NCBI RefSeq assembly: GCF_024919295.1
Contig: NZ_JANWTC010000004.1
Coordinates: forward strand, 148,534 to 212,533
Direction of reading: 5' to 3'
DNA: 64,000 nucleotides
DNA from: Corynebacterium lemuris
Lineage (GTDB): Bacteria; Actinomycetota; Actinomycetes; Mycobacteriales; Mycobacteriaceae
Positions 44,150 through 54,241 of the stretch are shown in pieces. The position numbers and the translations under genes are program-made. A model generated the notes under the pieces. The model searched no databases, had not been told where the DNA came from, and worked only from the letters and a program-made list of their open reading frames with translations. How positions within the stretch are numbered: the first letter of the stretch is position 1; each line of letters begins with the position of its first letter.

Positions 44150-44609
44150 CAGCGAACTGTCCACCGTCAGCATCGACCGCGTCATCGACACGATGCAGGG
44201 CTTCGACGTCGAGCTGGAGCGCATGGGCGACAACGATGTCGCCACCGCCAACCTCAACGACCTGCCGGTCACCTTCGCGGTGCTCGGCTCCGTGTTCATC
44301 GTCCGCGCCGACACCGTCACCGAGCAGACCCTCAACGATGCCGACCCGACGCTCTACCTCGCCGCGAACCAGATCAACTCCGTCGGTCTCGGGGCACGCG
44401 CCACCATCGTCGACCGCGCCGAGCAACTCATCGTGCGCACCGAGCGTGACGTCGCCATCGCCGCCGGCATGAACGACGATCAGCTGTCGGCCTCCCTGCG
44501 TTCCGCGGTCGACGCCGTGCTGGCCACCCAGGACGCCATGACCGCCGCCGCCGGGGAACTTGCCGAGCTGCGCGCGAAGATGGAGCAGGAACTGGGCGAT
44601 CAGGCCTGA
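44142..44609 (+). CDS. YbjN-like domain protein 2
   Basis: This 155-residue soluble protein is similar in size and predicted fold to its upstream neighbour, but the sequences have clearly diverged. It has SIDRVIDTMQGFDVELER at residues 10-27 and AANQINSVGLGARATIVD near residue 74, the position where the neighbour has its NEWN segment. A C-terminal helix rich in Ala and Glu (about 125-152) may form a coiled coil. The start overlaps the previous gene by eight bases. The stop touches the ppk2 stop of the opposite strand. Confidence 0.72.
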   Translation: MSSSELSTVSIDRVIDTMQGFDVELERMGDNDVATANLNDLPVTFAVLGSVFIVRADTVTEQTLNDADPTLYLAANQINSVGLGARATIVDRAEQLIVRTERDVAIAAGMNDDQLSASLRSAVDAVLATQDAMTAAAGELAELRAKMEQELGDQA

Positions 44610-44611
44610 TC
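44598..44611. repeat. Palindrome covering both stop codons of two convergent genes
   Basis: The perfect 14-base palindrome GATCAGGCCTGATC includes the TGA of the plus-strand YbjN gene and part of the TGA of ppk2 on the minus strand. The genes have no spacer. The palindrome could fold in either transcript but is short and lacks a T-run, so I do not call it a terminator. Confidence 0.4.
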
Positions 44612-45461
44612 AGGCTTTACGTGCCCGCTCTAGTTCGGCCTTGACGTCGAAGTCGGCGGCGGGCCACTCCAGGTCCATCGAACGCAGCGCGTCGAGCACC
44701 AGGTACTTCACCGCCATGCGGGCGTATTTCTTCCGGTCACCCGGGATGCAGTACCAGGGGGCGGCGTCGGTGGAGGTGCGCCGCAGGGCGATCTCGTAGG
44801 CCTCCATGTACTCGTCCCACAGCTCACGGTCGTCGAGATCCCCCGGGTTGTACTTCCAGTGCTTGGCGGGCTCCTCGAGCCGCTCGATGAGGTTCTCCTT
44901 CTGGAAATCCTTCGAGATGTGCAGCATCACCTTGATGATGCGGATGTTGCGTTCCGCCAGTTCCTGCTCATATTCGACGATGCGCCCGTAACGGCGTTCG
45001 ATCTCCGGCTCCGGGGCCATCTTCCGCACCCGCTGGACGAGCACGTCCTCGTAATGGGAGCGGTCGAAGATGGCGATCTGGCCGACCGCCGGTTCCTGGG
45101 GGCGCACCCGCCACAGGAAATCATGTCGGCGTTCCTCCGCGGTGGGCGGGCCGAAGGTCGAGATCTTCAGCGACTGCGGATCGAAGGCACGGAACACGTG
45201 GCGGACCACGCCACCCTTGCCGGAGGTGTCCATGCCCTGCAGCACCAGCAGGAGGCCACCGGTTCCCGGCACCTCCGCCCGGCCGTTGGCGAACAGTTTC
45301 TCCTGGAGTTCATCGAGTTCCTCGTCATGCTCGTGGAACTCGCGTTCCCAGTCCTCCTTGTCCCACTCGAAACCGGGGGTCGACGTGGGATCGACGTCAG
45401 CGATCCGGAAATCGGGGCCGACCCGGTGGGACAGGGCCTCTTCCATCGTGAACTTGTCCAT
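44610..45461 (-). CDS. Polyphosphate kinase 2 family protein
   Basis: PPK2-family enzymes transfer phosphate between polyphosphate and nucleotides. The 283-residue single-domain protein has Walker A GMDTSGKGG at residues 76-84, Walker B AIFDRSHYEDVLVQRV from residue 130 (Asp133, Arg134), the lid region with EQELAERNIRIIKVMLHIS, and ERLEEPAKHWKYNPGDL. The sequence does not tell me safely whether it prefers nucleoside mono- or diphosphates. It stands alone between nusB (27 bases upstream on the same strand) and convergent YbjN genes. Confidence 0.92.
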   Translation of the reverse strand: MDKFTMEEALSHRVGPDFRIADVDPTSTPGFEWDKEDWEREFHEHDEELDELQEKLFANGRAEVPGTGGLLLVLQGMDTSGKGGVVRHVFRAFDPQSLKISTFGPPTAEERRHDFLWRVRPQEPAVGQIAIFDRSHYEDVLVQRVRKMAPEPEIERRYGRIVEYEQELAERNIRIIKVMLHISKDFQKENLIERLEEPAKHWKYNPGDLDDRELWDEYMEAYEIALRRTSTDAAPWYCIPGDRKKYARMAVKYLVLDALRSMDLEWPAADFDVKAELERARKA

Positions 45462-45488
45462 GTCCCCGATGGTAGTGAAAGAGGGGTC

Positions 45489-46094
45489 CTACACGTCGGG
45501 GTGATCGTGCTTGCGCACCGGCCCGGGGCCCGGGTCCGCCGCACTGGCGTGGCGGGGTTCCGCGTCGAGGCCCGGCTCGTGCGGGGTGAACTGCGGGTCC
45601 GAGTCCGCATCCGAGACCGGCTCCACGAAGGGGTTGTCGTCGGCGCCGGCCTGCACGACGTCGTCAAGCACGGCGTGGATGTAGGGAGCGGCGACGTCGT
45701 TGCCGTACTGGCTGGCCAACTCCACGCCCTCGACGACGGCGACGGGGCCGTCGACCTCGGGGTTGAACAGGATCTCCCACACGCCGACGCGCAGGATGGC
45801 ACGGTCGACGGCGGGCAACCGGTTCAGTTCCCAGGTCTCGGCGAGGTAGCGCTCGATGGTCTCGTCAATGATGTCGAGCTGTTCTGCGGCGCCGTTGATG
45901 ATCTGCCGGGTGTAGTCGGCGACGGGGGCCACGGAATTATCGGGGTCGCGGGAGAGTACGACCCGGTCCTCGACGACGGCGACGGGATCGATGTCGCGTG
46001 CCTCCGCCTCGAACAGGATGTCAACGGCGCGGCGGCGCGCACGGTAACGGGCGCCGTGACGGCGCCAGTTGGTCTCCTCAGGTGTGTCGGTCAC
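45489..46094 (-). CDS. nusB: Transcription antitermination factor NusB, with C-terminal extension
   Basis: NusB joins NusE in antitermination complexes on rRNA operons. The core runs from [20 protein letters not shown] (near residue 15) through [19 protein letters not shown] (92-110) to [19 protein letters not shown] (127-145). The protein is 201 residues, some 50 longer than typical NusB. The extra part (151-201) is acidic and proline-rich with [16 protein letters not shown] and is probably disordered. It lies 12 bases after efp. Confidence 0.93.
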   Translation of the reverse strand: MTDTPEETNWRRHGARYRARRRAVDILFEAEARDIDPVAVVEDRVVLSRDPDNSVAPVADYTRQIINGAAEQLDIIDETIERYLAETWELNRLPAVDRAILRVGVWEILFNPEVDGPVAVVEGVELASQYGNDVAAPYIHAVLDDVVQAGADDNPFVEPVSDADSDPQFTPHEPGLDAEPRHASAADPGPGPVRKHDHPDV

Positions 46095-46106
46095 GTGTGC
46101 TGGGTC

Positions 46107-46670
46107 CTAGTTGGTGACGCGGGAGAGGTACTCGCCGGTGCGGGTGTCCACCTTGACCACGTTGCCGGTCTCCAGGAACAGCGGAACCTGGATCTCAGCG
46201 CCGGTCTCGACGGTGGCGGGCTTGGAACCACCGGTGGAGCGGTCGCCCTGCAGGCCCGGCTCGGTGTGGGTGATCTCCAGGTCGACGGAGACGGGCAGCT
46301 CTCCGAAGAGGGCCTCGCCCTCGTGGAAGGAGACCTGGATGTGCATGTTCTCCTTGAGGAAGCGGGCGGCGTCGCCGAACTTGTCCTCGGAGAGTTCGTA
46401 CTGCTCGTAGGTCTTCTCGTCCATGACGACGTAGGAGGTGCCGTCGTTGTACAGGTAGGTCATGTCACGGCGGTCGACGGTGGCGGTCTCCACCTTCACG
46501 CCGGCGTTCCAGGTCTTGTCCACGAGCTTGCCGCTGAGGACGTCCTTGAGCTTGGTGCGGACGAAGGCGGGGCCCTTGCCCGGCTTGACATGCTGGAACT
46601 CGACGATCTGCTGCAGCTTGCCATCAACCTTGAGCACAAGGCCGTTCTTGAAATCGGCGGTAGAAGCCAC
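46107..46670 (-). CDS. efp: Translation elongation factor P
   Basis: EF-P relieves ribosome stalling at proline stretches. The 187-residue three-domain protein has the N-terminal KOW-like domain with [15 protein letters not shown]. Lys32 in PGKGPA is the residue that is modified in some bacteria and works unmodified in others. The C-terminal part includes [19 protein letters not shown]. It starts at GTG. It stands between pepQ and nusB, a conserved actinobacterial order. Confidence 0.97.
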   Translation of the reverse strand: MASTADFKNGLVLKVDGKLQQIVEFQHVKPGKGPAFVRTKLKDVLSGKLVDKTWNAGVKVETATVDRRDMTYLYNDGTSYVVMDEKTYEQYELSEDKFGDAARFLKENMHIQVSFHEGEALFGELPVSVDLEITHTEPGLQGDRSTGGSKPATVETGAEIQVPLFLETGNVVKVDTRTGEYLSRVTN

Positions 46671-46719
46671 GAAGTCTCTCCCTCGTTGTGGGTGGTCCTG
46701 GATATTAGACCTAACCAGA

Positions 46720-47811
46720 CTACACCACGCGCAGTTCCTTACCGGCAGGCGTGATGATGCGGGCCGGGCCCTGCGTGATCAGCACCGTGTCCTCGATCCG
46801 GACCCCGCCCCGTCCCGGCACGTAGATGCCCGGTTCGATGGTCAGCGACATGTGCTCCTCCAGGGTTCCCTCCGCAATCTGGGAGGCCGCGGGACGCTCG
46901 TGGAGCTCCAGTCCGACACCGTGGCCGGTGGAGTGGACGAAGAACTCCCCGTAACCGGCCTCCTCGATGACGGAGCGGGCGGCGGCGTCGACGTCGACGA
47001 GGTGCCGGCCCGGGGTGGCGGCCTCGATGCCGGCGAGCTGGGCACGCAGGACAATGTCGTATATCTCCCGGGTGAAGTCATCGGCCTCACCCATGGCGAC
47101 GGTCCGGGTCATGTCCGAGTTGAAGCCGCGGGCGTGCGCGCCGAAGTCGATGAGGACGATGTCCCCGCGGTGGATGATACGGTCGCCGGCAGTGTGGTGC
47201 GGCTTCGCGGAATTGGGTCCGGAGGCGACGATGGTGTCGAAGCTGGGGCGCTCCGCCCCCAGGCGGCGCATGCGGTACTCGAGGTCGGCCGCGATCTCAC
47301 GCTCGCTGCGGCCGACCGCCAGTTCCCCGGCGGCGAGCAGTTCCTCGAAGGCCGTGGAAGCCAGTTCCGCGACCTCCGCCAGGCGGATGCGCTCAGTGTT
47401 GTCCTTGGTCAGGCGCAGATCTTCGATGGCGCCGCTGACGGGCACGAGGGTGACGTCCTCGTTGCAGGCCTCCTGCAGGCGTTCGAGCTGGGCGACGGTG
47501 ACGTGGTCGGCCTCGAAGCCCACGCGGCGCGGTCCCTCGATGCGGCGCAGCAGGGCGAGTGCCGACTGCCGTTCGATGACCACCGGGATGTCCGGGACCT
47601 CTTCGGTGATCTGGGTGCTGTAGCGGCCGTCGGTGGCGACCTCGGCGGTGAGGTCCTTCGACAGGACGAGCGCGCCCTGGGAGCCGGAGAACCCGGAGAG
47701 GTAACGGACGTGGATGAGGTTGGTCACCAGCATCTCATCGATGCGCATGCCCGCCAACCGCGCCGAAAGTGCGCGTCGTCGGGTGAGGAATCGGGTGTCC
47801 GCGTATGCCAT
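46720..47811 (-). CDS. pepQ: M24 family Xaa-Pro peptidase
   Basis: This metallopeptidase cleaves bonds involving proline. The ATG giving [20 protein letters not shown] yields 363 residues. The metal ligands are all present: two Asp in [18 protein letters not shown], His in [15 protein letters not shown], Glu in [18 protein letters not shown], and a final Glu in the same segment. The N-terminal creatinase-like domain includes [14 protein letters not shown]. Aminopeptidase P versus dipeptidase specificity cannot be decided by eye. It precedes efp and follows aroQ after 40 bases. Confidence 0.92.
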   Translation of the reverse strand: MAYADTRFLTRRRALSARLAGMRIDEMLVTNLIHVRYLSGFSGSQGALVLSKDLTAEVATDGRYSTQITEEVPDIPVVIERQSALALLRRIEGPRRVGFEADHVTVAQLERLQEACNEDVTLVPVSGAIEDLRLTKDNTERIRLAEVAELASTAFEELLAAGELAVGRSEREIAADLEYRMRRLGAERPSFDTIVASGPNSAKPHHTAGDRIIHRGDIVLIDFGAHARGFNSDMTRTVAMGEADDFTREIYDIVLRAQLAGIEAATPGRHLVDVDAAARSVIEEAGYGEFFVHSTGHGVGLELHERPAASQIAEGTLEEHMSLTIEPGIYVPGRGGVRIEDTVLITQGPARIITPAGKELRVV

Positions 47812-47851
47812 GTGGCCCTCCAGCCTGCTCGTTGTGTGATTCCCCACAACC

Positions 47852-48283
47852 CTAGCGGTTCGCGAGCGCCTCCAGTGCCAGGACGTACCCCCGCACACCG
47901 AGCCCGGCGATGACGCCCACCGCAATGGCGGAGAGGTAGGAGTGCTGGCGGAAGTCCTCACGGGCGTGGACGTTGGAGATGTGCACCTCGATGAAACCGG
48001 CGCCGTCGGCGACCTCCGCCAGCGCATCGCGCAGGGCCACGGAGGTGTGGGTGAATCCGCCGGGGTTGATGATCACGGGCCAGCCCTCGTCGGCCGCCTC
48101 GTGCACCCAGTCGATGAGTTCCCCCTCGTGGTTGGACTGGCGGCACTCCACCTCGACGCCGAGCTGTGCTGCCCGCTCGCCGATGAGCTTCTCGACGTCC
48201 GCGAGTGTCGCCGCGCCGTAGACCTCCGGCTGGCGCTTACCCAACCGGTTGAGGTTGGGGCCGTTGAGGACCAGCACCTTCAT
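47852..48283 (-). CDS. aroQ: Type II 3-dehydroquinate dehydratase
   Basis: AroQ converts 3-dehydroquinate to 3-dehydroshikimate. The 143-residue protein begins [20 protein letters not shown], the type II signature with the catalytic Arg and Tyr loop following (EVYG). It has [34 protein letters not shown] and [17 protein letters not shown]. It directly abuts aroB (no gap), which makes its substrate. Confidence 0.97.
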   Translation of the reverse strand: MKVLVLNGPNLNRLGKRQPEVYGAATLADVEKLIGERAAQLGVEVECRQSNHEGELIDWVHEAADEGWPVIINPGGFTHTSVALRDALAEVADGAGFIEVHISNVHAREDFRQHSYLSAIAVGVIAGLGVRGYVLALEALANR

Positions 48284-49360
48284 CTACTTCTCCCCCGAGA
48301 TGGCCTCGTAGGCGGCGCGCAGCTCATCGGTCGAGGGGCCCTCCAGGCGGGTGGTCTCCCCCACCCCGGTCAACGCCACGAAACGGATGTTGCCGTCGCG
48401 GTTCTTCTTGTCGCGGGTCATGGCCGCGTACAGCTCCTCGAAATGGCCGGCCGGGTAGGTGGTGCTCAGTCCGACGGACTCGAGGATCCGGCGGTGTCGC
48501 TCCACCAGCCCGGCGTCGATGAGACCACGGTTGGCTGCCAGGTGGGCGATGAACATCATGCCCACGCCGACGGCGTGGCCGTGGCGCCAGCGGTAGTTCT
48601 CCCGCAGCTCCACGGCGTGGCCGAAGGTGTGGCCGTAGTTGAGGATCTCCCGCAGCCCGGACTCCTTGAGGTCCTGGCCGACGACATCGGCCTTGACGGT
48701 CACGGAACGGGCGATGAGCTCGGGCAGGTGGCCGTCGCCACGCAGGCAGGCCGCCGGGTCCTCCTCGTAGCGCTCGAGGATGACCGGGTCGGCGATGAAA
48801 CCGGTCTTGATGATCTCCGCGGAACCCGCGACGATCTCCGCCTCCGGGAGGGTTTCCAGACGGTCGAGGTCGATGAAGACGGCCGTCGGCTCATGGAATG
48901 CACCGACGAGGTTCTTCCCGGCGGCGGTGTTGATGCCGGTCTTGCCGCCTACGGCAGCATCCACCATGGCCAGCAGCGTGGTGGGCACCTGGATGACTTT
49001 GATGCCGCGCATCCAGGCCGCGGCGACGAAACCGGCGAGGTCGGTGACAGCACCGCCACCCAGGCCGACGATCGCGTCGCGGCGGCCGAAGGTCTCCGCA
49101 CCCAGGCGGTCCCACAGTGCTCCGGCAACATCGAGGGTCTTGCCCTCCTCCGCGTCAGGCACCGGGGCGAGGACGACCTCCAGACCGCGGGCGGCCAGCG
49201 CCGCACCGAGCTTCTCGGCCGGGGCCACCAGCGTCGGCTGATGGATGACCATCACCTTGGCGGCACCGGTGGCGGCGGCGCAGTCGGCGACTGCGGCATC
49301 GAGGTCGTGGTCGATGGTGACCTGGTACGGGGCGGGTCCGTTGACCGGAATCGTCGTCAC
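48284..49360 (-). CDS. aroB: 3-dehydroquinate synthase
   Basis: AroB forms the first ring of the shikimate pathway from DAHP, using NAD and a divalent metal. The 358-residue protein contains [20 protein letters not shown] (near residue 98), [18 protein letters not shown] (near residue 127), and [17 protein letters not shown] (near residue 242) with metal-binding histidines. It starts at GTG, 24 bases after aroK. Confidence 0.97.
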   Translation of the reverse strand: MTTIPVNGPAPYQVTIDHDLDAAVADCAAATGAAKVMVIHQPTLVAPAEKLGAALAARGLEVVLAPVPDAEEGKTLDVAGALWDRLGAETFGRRDAIVGLGGGAVTDLAGFVAAAWMRGIKVIQVPTTLLAMVDAAVGGKTGINTAAGKNLVGAFHEPTAVFIDLDRLETLPEAEIVAGSAEIIKTGFIADPVILERYEEDPAACLRGDGHLPELIARSVTVKADVVGQDLKESGLREILNYGHTFGHAVELRENYRWRHGHAVGVGMMFIAHLAANRGLIDAGLVERHRRILESVGLSTTYPAGHFEELYAAMTRDKKNRDGNIRFVALTGVGETTRLEGPSTDELRAAYEAISGEK

Positions 49361-49384
49361 GGGAGGGTTCCTTTGCGCGGTTGA

Positions 49385-49915
49385 CTAGAGGGTGTCCAGG
49401 AAGCCGAGGATGCCGGCCACGGACTGCTGGGGGGTGCGACCGTCGGTGCGCACCCGGAAGCTGGCCACCTCATGGTAGAGCGGGGCGCGCTGCTCCATGA
49501 GGTTGCGGTAGTGGGCGGCCGGGTCCTCGGCGGCGAGGACAGGCCGGGTGGATTCCCCGGCGGTGCGGCGCACACCCTCCTCGACGGAGACGTCGATCCA
49601 CACGACGGTGTGCTGGGTGAGCAGCTGGCGGGTCGAGTCGGTGAGCACCGCTCCCCCGCCGAGACTGACCACGCCACCGCTGGTGAGGGCCGTTGCGACG
49701 TGGCGGGCCTCGACCTCCCGGAAGGTGGGCTCACCGAGCTCGCTGAACACCTCGCCGCAGGATTTTCCGTAGGTCTCCTCGATGAGCTGGTCGGAATCGA
49801 CCAACGGGAGGGACAGTGCGCGGGCCAGGCGGCGGCCGATGGTGGATTTGCCGGCCCCGGGCGGGCCGACGAGGACGACCTTCGGCCGGGTGTGGCAGAC
49901 CTCCGGGCTGGTCAT
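49385..49915 (-). CDS. aroK: Shikimate kinase
   Basis: AroK phosphorylates shikimate with ATP. The 176-residue protein has the P-loop VGPPGAGKSTIGRRLA at residues 16-31, the substrate-binding DSDQLIEETYGKS near residue 39, FREVEARHV, and VSLGGGAVL near residue 82. It starts at ATG right after the aroC stop with no gap, and precedes aroB. Length and motifs are typical. Confidence 0.97.
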   Translation of the reverse strand: MTSPEVCHTRPKVVLVGPPGAGKSTIGRRLARALSLPLVDSDQLIEETYGKSCGEVFSELGEPTFREVEARHVATALTSGGVVSLGGGAVLTDSTRQLLTQHTVVWIDVSVEEGVRRTAGESTRPVLAAEDPAAHYRNLMEQRAPLYHEVASFRVRTDGRTPQQSVAGILGFLDTL

Positions 49916-51136
49916 CTACGCCTCCCCAGAATCCTGGAACCGCAGTCGCTGGGCGACATACTCGTTGTAGGCGTCGATGTTGCGGCGGGTCTCCGCGACG
50001 GAGTCACCACCGAACTTCTTCAGCGCCGCACGCGCCAGGACAAGTGCCACCATCGCCTCGGCGACGACGCCGGCGGCCGGGACGGCGCAGACATCGGAAC
50101 GCTGGTGGATGCCGGTGGCGGCGGAACCGTCGGCCATGTCGACGGTCTTCAGTGCGCGCGGCACGGTGGAGATCGGCTTCATCGCGGCACGGACACGCAG
50201 GGTCTGACCGTTGGTCATGCCGCCCTCGACGCCGCCGGCGCGGTTGCTCAGGCGGTCGACGCCGTCCTCGGAGCGGACCATCTCGTCGTGGGCTTCGCTG
50301 CCGCGGCGGCGGGCCTCCTCGAAGCCGTCACCGACCTCGACACCCTTGATGGCCTGGATGCCCATGAGGGCGCCGGCGAGCTGGGCGTCGAGACGCTCCT
50401 CGCCGGAGACGTGCGAACCCAGCCCGATGGGCAGGCCCTCGACGACGACCTCGACGACACCGCCGAGGGTGTCACCGGCCTTCTTGGCGGCCTCAATCTC
50501 GGCGATCATGGCGGCCTCGGCGTCCTTGTCGAAGGCGCGCACCGGGGACTCGTCCACGGCCGGCAGGTCCGCGAAGGTCGGCTCGGGGCCAGTGTAGGGC
50601 TCGGAACGGCCGATGGAGACGACGTGGGAGAGCACCTCGACACCGAGGGTCTCCCGCAGGAAACTGCGGGCGACGGTGGCGGCGGCGACACGGGCAGCGG
50701 TCTCGCGTGCGGAGGAACGCTCCAGGATCGGGCGTGCCTCGTCGACGTCGTATTTGATCATCCCGGAGAAATCGGCGTGGCCCGGGCGTGGGCGGGTGAG
50801 CTTGGCGCCGCGGCCGGAACTCATCGCGGCGGCGACCTCCTCATCGCCCATGTCGACCGGATCGGCGGACATGATGGTGGTCCACTTCGGCCACTCGGTG
50901 TTGCCGATCATGATGGCGACCGGGCTGCCGAGGGTCTTCCCGTGCCGGATGCCGGTGAGCAGGGTGAGCTCATCGGCCTCGAACTTCATCCGGGCGCCGC
51001 GGCCGTAGCCGAGTCGGCGGCGGGCGAGCTGCTCAGAGATTTCTTCCCGGGTCACGGAGACACCGGCGGGCATGTTTTCGAGCAGGGCAATCAGCGCCTG
51101 ACCGTGGGATTCCCCTGCTGTGGTCCATCGAAGCAT
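49916..51136 (-). CDS. aroC: Chorismate synthase
   Basis: AroC makes chorismate from EPSP with reduced FMN. The 406-residue protein starts [20 protein letters not shown]. It shows [18 protein letters not shown] (near residue 38), [28 protein letters not shown] (near residue 110), and [19 protein letters not shown] sequence after it. All are signatures of the family. It leads aroC-aroK-aroB-aroQ. Confidence 0.97.
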   Translation of the reverse strand: MLRWTTAGESHGQALIALLENMPAGVSVTREEISEQLARRRLGYGRGARMKFEADELTLLTGIRHGKTLGSPVAIMIGNTEWPKWTTIMSADPVDMGDEEVAAAMSSGRGAKLTRPRPGHADFSGMIKYDVDEARPILERSSARETAARVAAATVARSFLRETLGVEVLSHVVSIGRSEPYTGPEPTFADLPAVDESPVRAFDKDAEAAMIAEIEAAKKAGDTLGGVVEVVVEGLPIGLGSHVSGEERLDAQLAGALMGIQAIKGVEVGDGFEEARRRGSEAHDEMVRSEDGVDRLSNRAGGVEGGMTNGQTLRVRAAMKPISTVPRALKTVDMADGSAATGIHQRSDVCAVPAAGVVAEAMVALVLARAALKKFGGDSVAETRRNIDAYNEYVAQRLRFQDSGEA

Positions 51137-51148
51137 GCGGTCATTGTC

Positions 51149-51595
51149 TCATGAGGCGCCGCCCAAGTGCGATAAGGCTCCCTGCCAGGTGTCGTGGAAA
51201 ACCACAATGAACGTCCCCACCAGCATGGATGGCCCGTGCGGCACCGCTTTCCCCCGCCTGACCACCGACCGCACCACCGTCACCGCGCTCGCTGCCACCA
51301 CCGCCGCCAGCACCCCGGTGACCCCGCCCGCGGCGGCGGCGAGCACCCCGAGGCTCAGCGCCAGTTTCACGTCCCCGCCCCCGATGCCCCGGCCGAGAAG
51401 ATAGGCCCCGGCCCAGGCCAGGCCGCCGAGGATGAGCACCGGCTCGGTGAGCAGGGCACCGGTCACCGCCCCGAGGGCGGCGGGCAGGGTGAGGTGGTCC
51501 GGGAGGCGGCGCTGCGTCTCGTCGACAAGCACGAGCCGGACCGCCCACCAGACGGTGATGATGGCTGCTCCCCCGAGCAGCAGGATCCCCCACAC
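51149..51595 (-). CDS. Short prepilin peptidase (A24 family)
   Basis: This is a small aspartic membrane peptidase of 148 residues from a GTG 11 bases after the aroE stop. It has about four membrane helices and the two catalytic aspartates of the family: Asp25 in LVDETQRRLPDHLTLPA and Asp75 in GIGGGDVKLALSLG. The N-terminal methyltransferase domain of full prepilin peptidases is absent, as in TadV-like forms. No pilin or secretion gene is in the window, so its substrate must be encoded elsewhere. It is placed between aroE and aroC. Confidence 0.85.
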   Translation of the reverse strand: MWGILLLGGAAIITVWWAVRLVLVDETQRRLPDHLTLPAALGAVTGALLTEPVLILGGLAWAGAYLLGRGIGGGDVKLALSLGVLAAAAGGVTGVLAAVVAASAVTVVRSVVRRGKAVPHGPSMLVGTFIVVFHDTWQGALSHLGGAS

Positions 51596-51606
51596 ACCGG
51601 GGCAGA

Positions 51607-52449
51607 CTACCCCAGCGAGGCCTCCAGCGCGCGGCGCATGGCCTCCCGCGGGGCCGGTCGGCCGGTGAACTGCTCGAACTGGCCGTAGGCCTGATGGGCG
51701 AGCATGACGTGGCCCCCGACGGTGAGGTAGCCGTTGGCGGCCGCGGCGACGGTCAGGGGGGTCGGCCAGGGCTCGTAGATGACGTCGAGGATCGGCGCGT
51801 GCGCCAGGGCCTGTTCGTGGCCGAGGACGGCCGCGGACGGCACCGTCGAGACGATGACCTCGGCAGCCCGGGAGGCGGCCAGCAGGTCGGAGTCGAAGCC
51901 CGCGAAGCGGAACTCGACCCCGAAAGGCTCGAGCAGGGGGGCCAGCTCGGCGCTGCGGTCGGAGCGGTTGATCACGGTGATGTCGGTGACCCCGGCCTGC
52001 CCCAGCGCCCACAGGGCGGGACGGGCGGTGCCACCGCCGCCGATGACCAGGGCGCGGCGGGCCGCGGCGAGCTGGTCGCCGAGCAGCTCGCCCAGGGCGC
52101 CGGTGATGCCGTCGCAGTCGGTGTTGTCGGCCCGCCAGCCGGCGTCCGTGCGCACGAGGGTGTTGGCGGAACCGATCTGCCGGGCCCGGTCGGTGACCTC
52201 ACCGGCGAATTCGAGGGCGGCGAATTTGGCGGGCATGGTCACCGAGAAACCGGCGAACTCCGCCCCAGCCCCGTCGACGACCCCGGGCAGCTGTTCGGCG
52301 GTGCACTCGATGCGGGAGTACTCCCAGTCGTCCATGCCGAGTGCCTCATAACCGGAGTTGTGCAGGATGGGTGAGCGGGAGTGGTCGATCGGGGAGCCGA
52401 GCACCGCCGCGCGGTGCCGGATGTCGGGGATCTCCAGGGGATGGCTCAT
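51607..52449 (-). CDS. aroE: Shikimate dehydrogenase
   Basis: AroE reduces 3-dehydroshikimate. The 280-residue protein has AVLGSPIDHSRSPILHNSGY (residues 15-34) with the shikimate-binding Ser and His, VTMPAKFAALEFA, RADNTDCDGITGAL (near residue 105), and the cofactor loop VIGGGGTARPALWAL (near residue 130). It overlaps mltG by four bases. It is the first aromatic gene in this cluster. Confidence 0.95.
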   Translation of the reverse strand: MSHPLEIPDIRHRAAVLGSPIDHSRSPILHNSGYEALGMDDWEYSRIECTAEQLPGVVDGAGAEFAGFSVTMPAKFAALEFAGEVTDRARQIGSANTLVRTDAGWRADNTDCDGITGALGELLGDQLAAARRALVIGGGGTARPALWALGQAGVTDITVINRSDRSAELAPLLEPFGVEFRFAGFDSDLLAASRAAEVIVSTVPSAAVLGHEQALAHAPILDVIYEPWPTPLTVAAAANGYLTVGGHVMLAHQAYGQFEQFTGRPAPREAMRRALEASLG

Positions 52450-53639
52450 CTGTTGGTGTCCAGCACTCCGGCGTCGAGGGACTGCTGCACGTCGGCGAGA
52501 TGCTCCTCGAAGGTGTCGTTGAAGACGGTGGTGCCGTCCCTGTCGATGGTGACGAAGAACAGCCAGTCACCCTCGGCCGGGTTCTCCATCGCCTCGATCG
52601 CCTCGATGGAGGCCGCCGCGATGGGGGTCTCCGGCAGGCCATCCGAGGCGTAGGTGTTCCATGGGGTGACCTGGGCGCGGTCTTCGTCGGTGGTGGCGAT
52701 CTCGACGTCGGGGAGGCCGTAGTTGACGGTGGAGTCGAACTCCAGGCGCATCGGCTCCTCCAGGCGGTTGAGGATCACGCGTGCGACCTTGTCGAAGTCC
52801 CCGGCCGGGGCCTCGCGCTCCACCAGGGAGGCGGCGGTGAGCAGCTCATAGGGGCTGAGTCCCAGGGCGTCGGCACGGTCGACGATGCCGGTGTCGGCGT
52901 ACTGCTGGGCGGAGCGGGTCACCAGGTCGGTGATGATGCCGGTGGCGTCTAGCTCGGGGTTGACCACGTAGCGGCCGGGCGCGATGAGTCCCTCCAGTCG
53001 CTTGGGGTCCTCTCCCCGGTTGATGACGGCCTCCTGCGCCCACTCGGGCACGCCGAGGGCCGCGGGGTCGGCGGTGGCGCCGACCCGCTGCAGCTCCTCA
53101 GAGCTGATGCAGTTCGATGAACCCTCCGTGCAGGTGACCTGCGAGATCTGGGAGTAGACGCCGGGACGGTTACTGCCGCCGACGACCTGGACGTCCATGA
53201 GGGTGGAACCGCCGTGGATGTCGAGGAGCTCCACCCGGTTGGCCGGATCGAGCAGGGCCTGCACCGCGGAGGCGGCGCTCATCTCACCCTGGAGGCGGTA
53301 GAAACCGGGCTGGATGCTGGCGGCCTCGGGGTTGTTGGCTGCGGCGGTCTGGAAGGCGGAGTCGGTCCTGACGATGCCGCGCTCCTCCAGTTCGGGGCCC
53401 AGCTGGGAAACCGAGGAGCCCTCGGGGACCTCGACGAGCTGGTAGACGCTGTTGCCGCTGCCCTGGAAATCACGTTCGTTCACGGTGGGTGCCTGCCCGG
53501 AGATCTGGACGCCGATGTAGACGACTGCGCCGATGATGAGGATCAGCGAGGCAGCGAAGACGGCGAGTCCCCGCTGACGCCGCTTCACATACTTCGGTTC
53601 CATATTCCGGCCGTTTCTCGTCCGGGTCTGTGTGCTCAT
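52446..53639 (-). CDS. mltG: Endolytic murein transglycosylase MltG
   Basis: MltG cleaves nascent peptidoglycan strands at the membrane. The 397-residue protein has a short cytoplasmic N-terminus with KYVKRRQRG, one membrane helix (about 25-46), and an extracytoplasmic YceG/MltG domain. The catalytic glutamate lies in [20 protein letters not shown], followed by [18 protein letters not shown]. The ATG overlaps the ruvX stop (ATGA). The order ruvX-mltG-aroE is conserved in actinobacteria. Confidence 0.94.
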   Translation of the reverse strand: MSTQTRTRNGRNMEPKYVKRRQRGLAVFAASLILIIGAVVYIGVQISGQAPTVNERDFQGSGNSVYQLVEVPEGSSVSQLGPELEERGIVRTDSAFQTAAANNPEAASIQPGFYRLQGEMSAASAVQALLDPANRVELLDIHGGSTLMDVQVVGGSNRPGVYSQISQVTCTEGSSNCISSEELQRVGATADPAALGVPEWAQEAVINRGEDPKRLEGLIAPGRYVVNPELDATGIITDLVTRSAQQYADTGIVDRADALGLSPYELLTAASLVEREAPAGDFDKVARVILNRLEEPMRLEFDSTVNYGLPDVEIATTDEDRAQVTPWNTYASDGLPETPIAAASIEAIEAMENPAEGDWLFFVTIDRDGTTVFNDTFEEHLADVQQSLDAGVLDTNR

Positions 53640-54145
53640 GGATGCAGCTCCTGGTTGTAGGCGGCCCGGGCGTCGAGCCAGGACTGGAGGATCTCCACTG
53701 CGGCGGCCTGGTCGATGACCTTCCGGCCGGCCTTCTCGGAGACCCCGGAGGCGCGCAGCGCGGTGGTCGCGGCCACAGTGGTCAGCCGCTCATCGCCCAT
53801 GCGCACCGGGATGGTCTTCCCCGCCCCGGTCAACCGCCGGTTGAGGCGGAAGGCGATCTCCTTCGCGTGCTTGACGCTGACGGAGCCGTGCCCTTTCAGG
53901 TCCCGCGGCAGGCCGACGACGATCTCGACGGCGTCGTATTCCTCGATGATCTCCAGCAGGCGGTCGATGTCGCCCTTGTCGCGGTCCCGCAGACCGGTCT
54001 CCCGCGCGACGGTCTCCACGGGGGTGGCGAGTGTCGCGTTCCGGTCGGAGACGGCCACGCCGATGCGCACCGTCCCCACGTCGAGGCCGATGCGTCTGCC
54101 CGTTCCCGGGTCATCGGCTCCTGGAGTATCCGGGGTCACCTTCAT
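53636..54145 (-). CDS. ruvX: Holliday junction resolvase-like protein RuvX/YqgF
   Basis: YqgF proteins have an RNase H-like fold and are linked to rRNA processing or resolution of junctions. The ATG giving [12 protein letters not shown] yields 169 residues; the frame is open 13 codons further upstream. It shows [18 protein letters not shown] (residues 17-34) with the first catalytic Asp, [15 protein letters not shown] (near residue 74), and [12 protein letters not shown]. The ribosome binding site is AAAGGG. It follows alaS after 96 bases and overlaps mltG. Confidence 0.93.
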   Translation of the reverse strand: MKVTPDTPGADDPGTGRRIGLDVGTVRIGVAVSDRNATLATPVETVARETGLRDRDKGDIDRLLEIIEEYDAVEIVVGLPRDLKGHGSVSVKHAKEIAFRLNRRLTGAGKTIPVRMGDERLTTVAATTALRASGVSEKAGRKVIDQAAAVEILQSWLDARAAYNQELHP

Positions 54146-54241
54146 CGTCGTCGGTTCCCTTTCGTCACGTAGGTCGATGTACACGGTAGCGGGGAGGCAC
54201 GCCGGTCGATGACATGTCCCCCGGCGTGTCTCCGCCCCGGC

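Noticed and set aside
51141..51593. A 150-codon minus-strand frame overlapping the prepilin peptidase gene
   Set aside because: It is shifted by one base relative to the frame with membrane helices and the GGGDVK motif, and reads as Arg/Gly-rich noise.
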